64,000 nt of DNA from Micromussa lordhowensis (lineage: Eukaryota; Cnidaria; Anthozoa; Scleractinia; Lobophylliidae): positions 7,116,935 to 7,180,934 of the forward strand of contig OZ026601.1 of assembly GCA_964020085.1 (NCBI GenBank), read 5' to 3'. Positions 23,401-35,400 of this stretch are shown here, in pieces. The position numbers and the translations under genes are program-made. The notes beneath the pieces were generated by a model. The model ran no database searches and was not told where the DNA came from. It saw only the letters and a list, made by a program, of their open reading frames with translations. Each line of letters begins with the position of its first letter. Position 1 is the stretch's first letter.

Positions 23401-26400
23401 CGTGCTATTCCTAAATGTTTGTAAAACTCAACCAAGTTTCTCTCAATCTCATTTTCCACAAAATCGACAAGCCTTCTTATAGCGGCCTACTCGAATCACG
23501 AAAAATTCAAAATCTGCGAACAAGAACCCAAACGTTTAACAGATGGCAACAGATTCTCTAAACGGTTTCAAGTCAACTTTCTTCCCACATAACGTTATAT
23601 TATGCTACCTGAATATACCTGGCATTCTTTGACGAAAAATCTGGACTAAGCCGATTCCAGAAGACATATTAGAATGAATCACTCTTGCGTGTCATCTCAA
23701 ATCCAATGTTTGCGGTCTGATGAAGCTTGGGTAATATCAATACATGTAGCTCGATTTTTAAACTTTCTCTCTCTATTCTCGTCTCATAGACTAATATATA
23801 GCACTTACCTTCATCAGCGTTTCTTATTATATACTGTACGTAGATCTTGATGAATGTACTGTGGGTACACACGGCTGTGGGGAAAATTCTAATTGTATCA
23901 ATGATATCGGTTCATACTACTGTGACTGCAAGATCGGATTCTTCGGTGATGGTGAAATTTGCGAAGGTGAGAGATTTTGAGGTACCTTGACTTCGATGGA
24001 ATTAAGTTTCGTTTATCAATCTATTGGCAGTGTCATTTGTAATTAGGACGCTTGCATCCTTCATAGGGAACATTGGATATCGGCAACTTCTGATAAAACC
24101 TCAAAGGGAGCTAAGAATCGTTTCTTCAACAAAATTAATATACTCTCTTCACAGATATTGACGAATGCTTTGAAGGTCTGTTATGCGACTTGAACGCGGA
24201 CTGCGAGAACACATTAGGTTCCTACAATTGTTCGTGCAAGAAAGGTTATGTCGGAGATGGAGAAACATGCGAAGGTAAAACGGAAAATTTCCATTTAACA
24301 GTGCACTCTCTATCGACTCTATCGAGTACAACTGCAGATTGTCAGGCAGGTGTACTGGCCAGTTTCGTATTTGCTCATAACTCGTGACATCATTGTTAAA
24401 CAGTTTGCCTAATCAGCCAAACTGTGTACCGTTGGTGGCCTTTAGACCTAATTTCCTCTTGCTTCTATAACTTTTAACATAATGCACAAATCAAGTAACC
24501 TATACGAGATTTTTTTTTATGAAAAAAAGCATGTTTTTGTTTTCAGATGTCGACGAATGTGACACTAATCAGAATGAATGTCATAGCAATGCCATCTGCA
24601 CGAATACTTACAGCAGTTATGTCTGTCGCTGCTTAAAAGGTTACCAAGGAGATGGTCGGATATGTGAAGGTAACACTGACGAAAAATATTTTAAACTGTG
24701 GTTAACGTTTTATCTGGGATAGTCAGGCCCCTAGGGAGTTAATGCGGTTCTTACCTACAGGACAGTGGATAAGACTCAAATGCGTGATCATTCAAATGAG
24801 AGCTATTTAGCAGTACCTTCATGGGATACGTTAACTTTACTTTACTGTTGAATTAGGGTCTTTTTTTTAGTCTTTGTGCCTTCCATAATGTGTGGGTACC
24901 CCATAAAAGCTATGATAAGCACGATGTTGTTGTGATACTGCCTTCTACACTGCGACCAGTTTACAGGCTCACCAATAATTCCCTTCACCATTTTGTTGAT
25001 ATTTCTTGTTTTAGATGTCGACGAATGCGTTGACGGTTCGGCCGATTGTGGGTTTGGAGCTGAGTGTATTAACTTAAATGGAACCTATGAATGCCAATGC
25101 CTGCTGGGATACCAGAAATCTGGAAACAACTGTACAGGTCGAGCAAACATAAGTTCATATTTACTCCCAACTACATGATACGACTATATATATACCACTA
25201 TAAGTAGTCATATGGGCTCGCCTAGGGCCTAAAACCTCGATCTGATGTTGAGGTCTGATGGCTAAGGGTTGCGCAAGAAAAGACGTGTGAAGCGTCACGC
25301 GCAGCGTGAAGCCCTCACTTGCTCAGGAGTCACGCAACGAAGGGTCGCGCAAGTAAAGTCACCTGATGTGTCACGCATCGCCTCGCGCGCTCACACTCAC
25401 GAATCACACAACAACATTAGGCTAATACGTCGAATGAGTGTTATATTAGGATCATGACATGTTTGCTTATCCATGTGGGACAACTTACTCAGTTACTTTA
25501 GTCACTGTGCATGCGCAGTGCATTCTGGTAAACCATAAGGTCAAGCAATGTTTATATATGAGTCATGAAATGTCCTTTGACATTTGTGGTACGAGCTACT
25601 GTGTCACTTTAGTCACTACGCATGCGCAGTATAAAAAAGGCTGCCCCGGCCAGGAATTGAACCTGGATCTTTGAGACCACAACCCAACGTCTTATCCATT
25701 AGACTACCGAAGCTTATAGCTTGTGAAATTGTTATTTAGTGAAGTGTTTAGACTAGATAGCGCAGCGGTCAGCGTGTTGGGCTCATAACCCAAAATCCAC
25801 GTCTGGTCTACAATAATCATACAAACTCTTTTGTATTTAATTTTTATTAAGACTCTGTAGTACAATGGTTAGTATCCTCGACTGTCGTATGTATAACAAA
25901 CTAGCCGCATTTACTAACACCGCATCTGTAGTACAATTGATAGTATCCTCGACTGTTGCTCGAGAGGGGTTGGGTTCCTCGCAGGGTCGTTTATACAAAG
26001 CTAACAGATTGTTTATAAAAACGAAAAAGATGAAATTTGTAATCAAATAAAGAAAAAGACGAAAAACAAAAAGAAAGAAAAAATAAATTATTACTTATGG
26101 TAGGATTTGAACTCCCGACCTCTGGCATGTCACTGCATTCACTAACACCGCAGGCTCAGATCCGGTACGTTCAAAAACGTTGTAGGTACGTTATCCAATC
26201 AACAACAATAGTATAGCCTAATACGAGCACAAGGATAACGATGCAAGACATATTCCTTTCTTTCTGAAAATGTACATAAGGTGAGAAATTCGAGATTTCC
26301 TTTAGAGAAATTAATAACTTATTTAGTGTTTTATCAGTCATTTTTGCAGAGATAGGGGAAAACTTTTATTGAAAGCACGCGTGTGTTTTCTTCTCACGAT

Positions 26401-29400
26401 GTCCACGAGCGATTCCACGCGTGCCTCGGAGAAAAACACCACGCTAAATGTGGCGTTTTTGGCTCTTTGGGCGATTTTGGCTCGATAAATTTAGTTTTGC
26501 AAACAGTTTTGTTCAGTTCTAGTCCAACTTTCGCAGAGATAACATGGTGCGGAGGAAATGTAAACATTGTCCGGTACCAGGTTGCGGGTCAAAATTTTTA
26601 GTTCGATTAGCAGATCATTTAACTCGCGTACACGAGTTAACAGAGTTAGAACGAAAATACTGGTTACAATTTGCAAAACTACAAAATACCAGTGCGATTC
26701 GTGTGTATGACAAAGGGGCTGAACCCAAAACCATTTTTCTATAAATCTAAGAACGTTCTGTTTAATCAGTCAGTTGTAAGCATGGACCCAAGATGGAAAC
26801 ATCCTTTTCCTGCTCTTGTGGCAGGACCGACCTGTTGTGGGAAAAGTCAGTTTGTTAAATGTTTACTAGAATCCGGTGAGGACTTGATTGAAGGTGCCCC
26901 AGAAAATATCATTTGGTGTTATGGTATTTACCAACCCGCTTACGACGAGATGCAAAGGAATATTCCCAACATTACTTTTGTGGAAGGAGTTCCCAGTGAT
27001 TTAGAATCGATGATTAATCCTTCTATAAGAAATCTAGTAGTCATTGATGATTTGATGCATGAATTGAGTAACGACCAGAGAATTACCAGTTTGTTTACTA
27101 AAGGCTGTCATCACCGTAACGTGAGTGTTATCTTTATTCTGCAAAATATTTTTCACCGCGGAAAAGAGTTGAGGGATATGAGCTTAAATTGCCATTACTT
27201 GGTACTGTTCAAATCTCCACGTGATAGCAGTCAGATTAATCATTTAGCCAAGCAAATGTTTCCTGGTCACGTAAAATACATGCAAGAATCATTCCAAGAC
27301 GCGACCAGTAGACCTTACGGATATTTATTATGCGACCTGAAACCGGAAACACCTAGTGACTTCCGGTTGAGGACCAACGTTTTCCCCGGGGAGACGCAAT
27401 GTGCCTACGTCAGAAAGGTATAAAAAGGAGTGAACCACATAGTTAAAAGTCAGTTTAGCATGGCCCAACGTCTGAGAAGGAACCACGACTTTCTCAAGCT
27501 CCTTGCCAAGTGTACTCCAGCTCAACACAAAGCAATTTTAAAAGAGGCCGACGACGCTTTAGTGAAAACTATTTGTGAGTGTATTTTAAACGTTCTTAAA
27601 GAGACAGTGCCTGTCAGTAAACCAGCGAAAAGAAAACTTCTAGCTCACAAGAAATCCTTGATTGCTCTCGCCGAAAAAAGTACTCCGCTGAACAAGAAAA
27701 AGAAAATCTTAGTGCAGCAAGGAGGAAGCTTTTTAAGTGTCTTGTTACCACCGGTGCTGCGTGTGTTGAGTTCGATTCTCACCTAAAATGAATCATACCA
27801 GGCGCATGATTCTAGTCCCTGAAAATACATTGGAACGATTACAACAACGTCAACAAATATTAACACCACCCGTGACACAAACTCTGAAAAACTTGGACAG
27901 TGAAATGAGCGACATTTTATCCAGCAAGCAACTGGACGATGAAGCAAAGGCAACACTTTATAATCAAGTGTTGCAGCGTTATTTGACTTATTATGATCAG
28001 CGAAAAGGTCAACCCCTCCACGTAAAATTAACAACTCCCAAACCTGTGGAAACACCCAAACCAGAAGAGAGTGAACAACCTAGTAAAGAATCCACCGCGG
28101 AGGCAGAAACTATTCCGACTTCAGCGGCAGTAGAACTAGAAGTAATGAAAAGTGTACCCAAGCTTTACAAGGCGGGGGCAAGGCAACTCTTGGATAAAAT
28201 CAAAGAACATCGAGATGTGTTGAATTGGAACGAAAAAGGAGAACTGATGTATGAAAACAAACCCATAACAGGGTCTCACGTGGTGGATTTAGTCAACGAT
28301 ACGCTGCGTCACCGTAAAGGATTTGAACCCGTTGGATGGTCAGTGTTTGCGAGAGGTCTGGCACGAATGAATGTACCAGAAAATATTGTGCGCAACCCCC
28401 AGAGGCAAAGCGCCATCCGGGAATTCAAAGCAAGAGTTAGTGAGGAGACTCCAGACAGTCCTTCCCGTTGGCTACCTACTCCACCTTCTACCTCATCCCC
28501 CGTGAAAAGGCGGAGAGCAGCAAGCCCACGCCCTCAAGCTGTTCGCTGGTTACGATTATGAATCATGAGAACAGACATTTTATTATTGTAAATAGTTTTC
28601 TTTACTTTGATTACTCAATAAAATACGTTTAAGCTAAACCAATTACAAGGTGTCTTTAATGAACTTGATGCTTTGCTTTCACTCCTTGAATGTTTTCATA
28701 GGTATGATATGTTTTGAGACCTAGCGGAAAATGTTTTTCGATAAAGCGTTTAACAAGAAAATCATTGCGTTGTTTATTTTTAGAAAAACGATGCACAATG
28801 GTGCTCATACCAATATTACGACAGCGAAATAAAGCATAATACAGACAGTAATGTCCACAGACTTTTGAATCAATGCTTTGCAATGTCACAGAGTTAAAGC
28901 TCCAGCCGTTAGAATTATTGTTCAAAAACGAAGAAAATGTTCCAGCATAATTGCTTGGGGGTAATCCATAAGAGTCGAAAAATTCTCCTTTTCGATCTTT
29001 TGTGAAATAAAACGCAACCCAGTGTGATCCAGGCTTCTCACTAGTATCCACGTTAGCAATAAACAATGCTGGGAAGGACGAAACCCTTGTAGGTAGTTTA
29101 TCCGAAGGGTACACTCCTTGAAATATAGCACGTGTATATTTATCTTTCTTCAAAATAATCGCCAGCTGAGTGCTATTCATTCTAGTTTGTGTAGTCGTAC
29201 AGAACGTTTCGACTCGCGTCAATCTCGATCACGTTTTGAAACTCGGCGTAAATGATGAGGTTAACCGTGTTTGCGAGTGCTTGTCCAAAATGAAGCTCGA
29301 TACGAAGATTTCCCTGTTTTGTAAGCTCAAAATGATCACCAGAGCAGTGGTCTGGGGACAAGTCAAAGCAGAACGCTGTGTAGCCAGAAGCATAATCTCC

Positions 29401-32400
29401 TCTATTTATTTGATTCCCAGCGTCCTGGGAGAGTTTTCCTGTTCCAGAAAAAAGGCTTTGAAATCCGGCTATGAAATTTTGACCGCCAGCCTCACTAAAT
29501 TTGAGAAACAGGGGTTTTCGAGGTATCTGTTCCCCGTCCACGTAAACACCCACTTGGGTTAGGTTGTGGTGCTTAAAGTTATATGGGTTGGAGCCATATG
29601 TTCCGTTATAAGCTTCTGTATCCACCATTACACATACTAGACGCTTTGGAATGTGTCCCAAGAAGAGGTTATCCGGCGTAAAACTACTGAACCCTCCGGG
29701 GATGGAGAGAACTTTGCAATCCACTCGACGAATGGGGTACTTGGCAGTCGATTGCTTTAGAGCAGCTGCATGTCCCAGAGTTATGGAAGAGGCCACTTTG
29801 ACTTTTCGAACGTATAGAATTGCTTCCGTGATAACCACCTTATGATTAGCTCCAGGGACTGATGAGACTAAGCAGAAGGAATTTTTAGCTCTGTTGAGCT
29901 TTAGCCTTAGATTAACTCCGTTCAAAATTAAACGGTCTTGGAAGAAAATGTCGCTGTGGATTGGTCCCATCATGTCCACTGTGTTACTTTGCTTTGTAAA
30001 TCTATAACGAGCTTTTAAACCCATATTAGCATCCGCATCGTCAGCCACAGGGTCCACGACATCCATCTTTCCAGGAGTATCTTTGTAAAACATGGCCATA
30101 GATAGCTGACTTGATTTCGCATCTCCCCCATAGTTGAACAACGTTTCAATCATGGCACGATACGGGTAGGTGTTAGTCGATGGGGAAATTAGTCGCTCGT
30201 TCAAAGAAACATCCACCTGTGAAAACAGAGAATGTAGAAATAGGTTCACGGGTCCCACTTTTGTCTCCGCATCTAAAGCGGTACCGTTTGCTTTGGTGAT
30301 TTTTGCTTTCACAAACAGCTGGGTTTTTGCCAAGTCCAGATATTCTTCTCCAGTTCCAGAGACATTAAATTCTATGGGACCAGTGTCAGTGATATTACTG
30401 AGGGGGTGGTACTCAATCCATTGCCCCTTGGTGATAGACGTTTGTGTAGCCGGAATAGTAAAGAGATCAAGTTCAGACTTTGTGCACTCTTGAGATTCGT
30501 GATGAACAAAAGCCATTTTTACTTCAAAAAGGAAAATTTGTCTTCGGGTTTCTCTTGCTGCGGAGATGTTTTCCGTTTCTTGCCTGGAGGCGAACTGTTT
30601 TTTCTTGGTTGTGCTTTCCTTTTTGTACCTTTTTTACCAGCACCTGACTGCGGAGAATCCTGGGAAGGTAGGCCCAGAGCTTGTTTAGCACGCTTTTTTG
30701 TTGCTGTCTTTAGGTTTTCTCCAACTAACACATCTTGTGCAACGTCGACACCCGTTTGAAGAGCTTTTTTACCAAGCATTTTAGCGCCTTGCTGTAAATG
30801 AGGCATCGCCCAACGGAAAAGGCCTTTAAATATGGAACCTAAGCCATATCCTCGCTGAAATCGAGCACCTTGAAAGGCTGGTAAATTCCCACCCTTTTGC
30901 TTGGCTTGATCTACGTAATACTGCTCGTACAACTTGTGATTTGGGGTGTGAATTTTCTTCATCTTTTTAAAAGTTCACTGGTCTGCTCTGTCGAAAATGA
31001 AGTGTAAGCAACACTCTCCCAAACTCAAATGGTACGGTTTCTCCTGTGTCCCGCTTTATATTGACTTCGATACTTTCGAACTGCTTTCTGCTGACAGGTA
31101 CGTATTGCGGGCGAATAAATGACTTGCTGATTCTCTCTCCATCCTTCCCTTCTACTGGTACGATTCGAAGGAGGGGAACAAGTGCGTCCCCGACGTATTG
31201 TGGTTGAATAATATCACAATACACGTAAAGATCGTGAAAGCCGTGATCTAAGTCCGCTTCTCTTACGGCGGTAGAAGTCTTGGAAATAACTTCTTTTGGT
31301 AAAAATCCCAGCATCTGCCCGATGTCGGAAAAATACACTTCGACCTTATTTTGTAGGTGTACGGTCACTTTTCGGTTCAGAGTATCAAGGGATAATTGCA
31401 CTTCGTCTTTGAATCGATTATTCGCGCTGACCACTTCATTTATCTTGGTTATAACACCGGCGACCGAGGAGTAATGTCCCGGTGGAACTATCAAAGCTTC
31501 CCACATACCGTCCAATTCTTGATTACGGAGATAAAATCGATTCTCAAAATTTCCTTGTACATTATTCCAGCTGTGAGGATAATGGATTTCTGTTAGCGCT
31601 ACTTCCCAGTCCCCTGTTAAACTAACGGTTTGAGGTAAACCAACCCGATACTCTGTCAATGTGTTGTTAGGGAATTTATCGAGGCTGGCATTGCTGGGAA
31701 GATGCAAGTAAAATTGTACTACCTCCATCGTATCTTGTGTTCAAATGAAATTTTTACTCTGGGTATTCTTAATTTATAAAAAACCACACGACTATCATTT
31801 CATTCTTCTTTTATTCACTACGTAAAGAAGCATTACAGCTACAGTTTCGAAATATCTCCTTCAGAAACCCAGCTATTAAACTTGTCTGCGTAGCCTTTCC
31901 ATTTCACAAAATATTCCACTACTCCTTTGCGCTTTCTCTTGCGCAAGATCTTTTCAACGCGATAAACATCATCGTTCTTGATTATTTTTTGTAGTTCAGG
32001 TTCGTAGAATGTTCCTTCTAGGATCTCTCCAGCGTCATCTTTTAGTTTATAGACCGGTACTTGGCGCGCAAATCGTTTGTAGATCGTAAACATTTCTTCC
32101 GTGTAATTGGGAAGGTAAGATTTTTCAAACATCCGCTTAACCTTACTAATCCTTACGCGATCTCCCACTTGAAATTTGAATCGAACTCGTTTCTGTACAT
32201 CACTGCCATACAGTGTGTCCCACACCTTAGCTTCATTGGCTTCAGTCACCTGAGTGGGTTTCATTTTAATGCTACGATGGTAAGTGTTATTGTAGGATTT
32301 TACAAACTTAGGTAACACATCGATGTAAGTGAGAGTGTTTTTAGCTGTGAAGTACTTGTACATCTTGTTCTTAAAGGTACGATTGAATCTCTCTACTACC

Positions 32401-35400
32401 GATGCTTTGAGCCCAGACTTGACGGTAAAAAACTCAATGTTATTTTCACGTAGGAATTTCTGAAACACACGATTAAGGAATTCAGTGCCCTGGTCAGTTT
32501 GAAGCTTTGATGGTTTTCGTCCAGAGGCAAGAATCGTCTGAAAAGCTTTGACTAGTTCTTGCCCTTGTTTTGTCTTTAAAGGCACCACCCAGGCATACTT
32601 GCTAAAGATGTCTATACAGGTCAGTAAGTATTTATATCCTTTGTTGTATCGGCTTAAATTTTGAACATCCACCAGATCTGCTTGAAATTGTTCATCAATA
32701 TTAAAAACAATGACGCGACTTGTCTTGTAGTGTCTTCGGGCAGGTTTATGGAGGGTGTAAACGTCTTGTTGACTCAACCAATCTTGAACTTGCTTGCGAG
32801 AAATTTTACTTTTTCCCTTCTCTTTGACCACTCGGTACACAGCATCTAAACCACCGAAACTTGCGGGTTGACTTGGGTCGAGATAAATGCTGGACAGCGT
32901 TTTCTCCATCGCAAAACTCGGAGTTTTGAACAATCACTTGACCTCCGCAACAAGCTAAAACGACACGAATGCGGTTGAAAATGCGCTCTAATACCAGAGA
33001 AGGTGAAGATGGCCAGCAACCCATTACTAGTGACTGCTGCGAAGGCAGAAGCTCGAATGAATTTTTCCATGATGTTTCATTTATATAGCTACTCTCGAAT
33101 CTGAGATAAAGTGGGAACGAGAAAATCAAATAGTTGTTCCCATTCCTTGTCAGTCAGTCCCAGTTGCTCGACAAAATTTAAAAACACTAATAATCTCCCC
33201 CAGTGAACTTCTGTAAATACCTCTGAATGAAGGCGTTTTAACTTGTCAAGCATCGATCCTGGCAGTTCACAAAATTTCTCTCCCAGAGAAGAGATTTCAC
33301 TTATTGGCATATTTCTTGCAATAAGGCGGTACATGTAAAAATCGACTCGAAGCACTGAGAGCGTTAGATCCATGTTAACTCGAACAGTGTCAAGCACACA
33401 CTGACTTAAAATAACCTCATGAACGCACTTTATTATTTCAAAGATAAAACACGTTTTGAATTTCATTGATTACATAATCAAGGTCCATTAGGCTTTTTTC
33501 TTTTCTCTGATAATATGCTAGGAGGTTTTCACTTCTGTAGGCTCAGCGTTTAAAAATTCTTCAGCGTTATCATCTTTATGGATTACCACACTACTGAAAT
33601 CGTTTGTTTTGGATTACAACTGAACAAAACTGTTTGCAAAACTAAATTTATCAAGCCAAAATCGCCAAAAGCACCAAAAACGCCACATTTAGCGTTGTGT
33701 TTTTCTTTGATGCACGCGTGGAATCGCTCGTGGACATCGTGAGAAGAAGGCACGTGCGTGCGTTCAATAAAAGTTTTCCCCTATCTCTGTAAAATCACTG
33801 ATAAAACACTAAATAAGTTACTAATTTCCCTGTAAAGGAAATCTCGAATTTCTCTCTTTAAGAAAGAAAGGAATATGTCTTGCATCGTTATCCTTGTGCT
33901 CGTACTAGGCTATACTATTAATGTTGATTGGATAACGTACCTACAACGTTTTTGAACGTACCGGATCTGAGCCTGCGGTGTTAGTGAATGCAGTGACATG
34001 CCAGAGGTCGGGAGTTCAAATCCTACCATAAGTAATAATTTATTTTTTTCTTTCTTTTTGTTTTTCGTCTTTTTCTTTATTTGATTACAAATTTCATCTT
34101 TTTCGTTTTTATAAACAATCTGTTAGCTTTGTATAAACGACCCTGCGAGGAACCCAACCCCTCTCGAGCAACAGTCGAGGATACTATCAATTGTACTACA
34201 GATGCGGTGTTAGTAAATGCGGCTAGTTTGTTATACATACGACAGTCGAGGATACTAACCATTGTACTACAGAGTCTTAATAAAAATTAAATACAAAAGA
34301 GTTTGTATGATTATTGTAGACCAGACGTGGATTTTGGGTTATGAGCCCAACACGCTGACCGCTGCGCTATCTAGTCTAAACACTTCACTAAATAACAATT
34401 TCACAAGCTATAAGCTTCGGTAGTCTAATGGATAAGACGTTGGGTTGTGGTCTCAAAGATCCAGGTTCAATTCCTGGCCGGGGCAGCCTTTTTTATACTG
34501 CGCATGCGTAGTGACTAAAGTGACACAGTAGCTCGTACCACAAATGTCAAAGGACATTTCATGACTCATATATAAACATTGCTTGACCTTATGGTTTACC
34601 AGAATGCACTGCGCATGCACAGTGACTAAAGTAACTGAGTAAGTTGTCCCACATGGATAAGCAAACATGTCATGATCCTAATATAACACTCATTCGACGT
34701 ATTAGCCTAATGTTGTTGTGTGATTCGTGAGTGTGAGCGCGCGAGGCGATGCGTGACACATCAGGTGACTTTACTTGCGCGACCCTTCGTTGCGTGACTC
34801 CTGAGCAAGTGAGGGCTTCACGCTGCGCGTGACGCTTCACACGTCTTTTCTTGCGCAACCCTTAGCCATCAGACCTCAACATCAGATCGAGGTTTTAGGC
34901 CCTAGGCGAGCCCATATGACTACTACTACTATATACCAAGAAAGGCATTACAGTATTTACAGGTTTCAAATATCGCTCTGTTATTGCAGATATCAACGAA
35001 TGTGAATCACCCGAGTCCAACAGTTGCGACGTAAACGCTCTGTGCACAAATACAGAAGGCTCATATGTATGCCGCTGCAAAAGAGGATACGAAGGAGATG
35101 GAGCGTTTTGTAAAGGTAAACTCTTTCATGCACATGAGGTATGCAGAAGATCCGACACCCTTTTCATTTTAACAATTCTTCTTTAGACCTTAATGAATGT
35201 ACCTCCGGGACGGCAGAATGCGGGTCTGGAGCTGAGTGTGTTAACCTGAACGGAAGCTTTGCATGTCAATGCCGAGTTGGATTTGAGAAGATTGGTAACA
35301 ATTGCACAGGTCAGACATACTTTACTCTGCAATTGTACATTTATTAGTTATTACAATGTAAATTTTTTGCCCCAACTACTTAAAGGAGTAAGGGAGTGCT

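Larger units (their letters stand above)
25203..26518 (+). repeat. Left terminal inverted repeat of the Polinton
   Basis: Inverted match to 33618-34927. From the terminus to about 26200 the two copies look essentially identical. From there to 26518 they differ by many substitutions and small indels. The outer block contains four or more tRNA-like sequences, TCACGC words and two ~106-bp units ending in GCATGCGCAGT. Confidence 0.92.
25203..34927. mobile_element. Polinton/Maverick (adintovirus-like) provirus, 9.7 kb, lacking DNA polymerase B
   Basis: The element is bounded by terminal inverted repeats (25203-26518 and 33618-34927) whose outer ends read AGTAGTCATATGGG, with a 6-bp ACTATA duplication. 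The right end has one extra AGT triplet. A 5'-AG end and 6-bp duplication fit Polintons. Gene order: zinc finger, ATPase, small protein, 257-residue protein (plus strand), then on the minus strand protease, major capsid, minor virion protein, penton, integrase, Bcl-2-like. The two gene blocks converge at 28561-28656. The usual protein-primed DNA polymerase B is absent and 9.7 kb is about half the usual Polinton length. Most open frames are intact and the duplication is perfect, so insertion was probably recent on an evolutionary scale. Confidence 0.92.
33618..34927 (-). repeat. Right terminal inverted repeat of the Polinton
   Basis: Inverted copy of 25203-26518, six bases shorter overall after indels in the inner 300 bp. 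It carries the same tRNA-like cluster. The outer ~1 kb shows no difference I could find apart from the extra terminal AGT. Confidence 0.92.

Noticed and set aside
25269..26050. Open frames of 61-71 residues, present identically in both Polinton terminal repeats
   Set aside because: They run across the tRNA-like cluster and GC-rich terminal words, have no domain, and are identical only because the repeats are. I treat them as shadows, not genes.
29170..30759. Plus-strand frames of 64-130 residues opposite the capsid and minor virion genes
   Set aside because: Antisense shadows of strongly supported minus-strand virus genes.
32806..33129. A 107-residue minus-strand frame between the integrase and the Bcl-2-like ORF as a separate virus gene
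   Set aside because: Its start overlaps the end of the Bcl-2-like ORF and its end overlaps the integrase 5' region. Only the BH2-like stretch looks meaningful, so it is better seen as a shifted continuation or chance.
25203..34927. A retrovirus or LTR retrotransposon, because of the DDE integrase with chromodomain
   Set aside because: No reverse transcriptase, protease of aspartic type or direct LTRs; inverted repeats, 6-bp duplication, and capsid, ATPase and adenain genes identify a Polinton.
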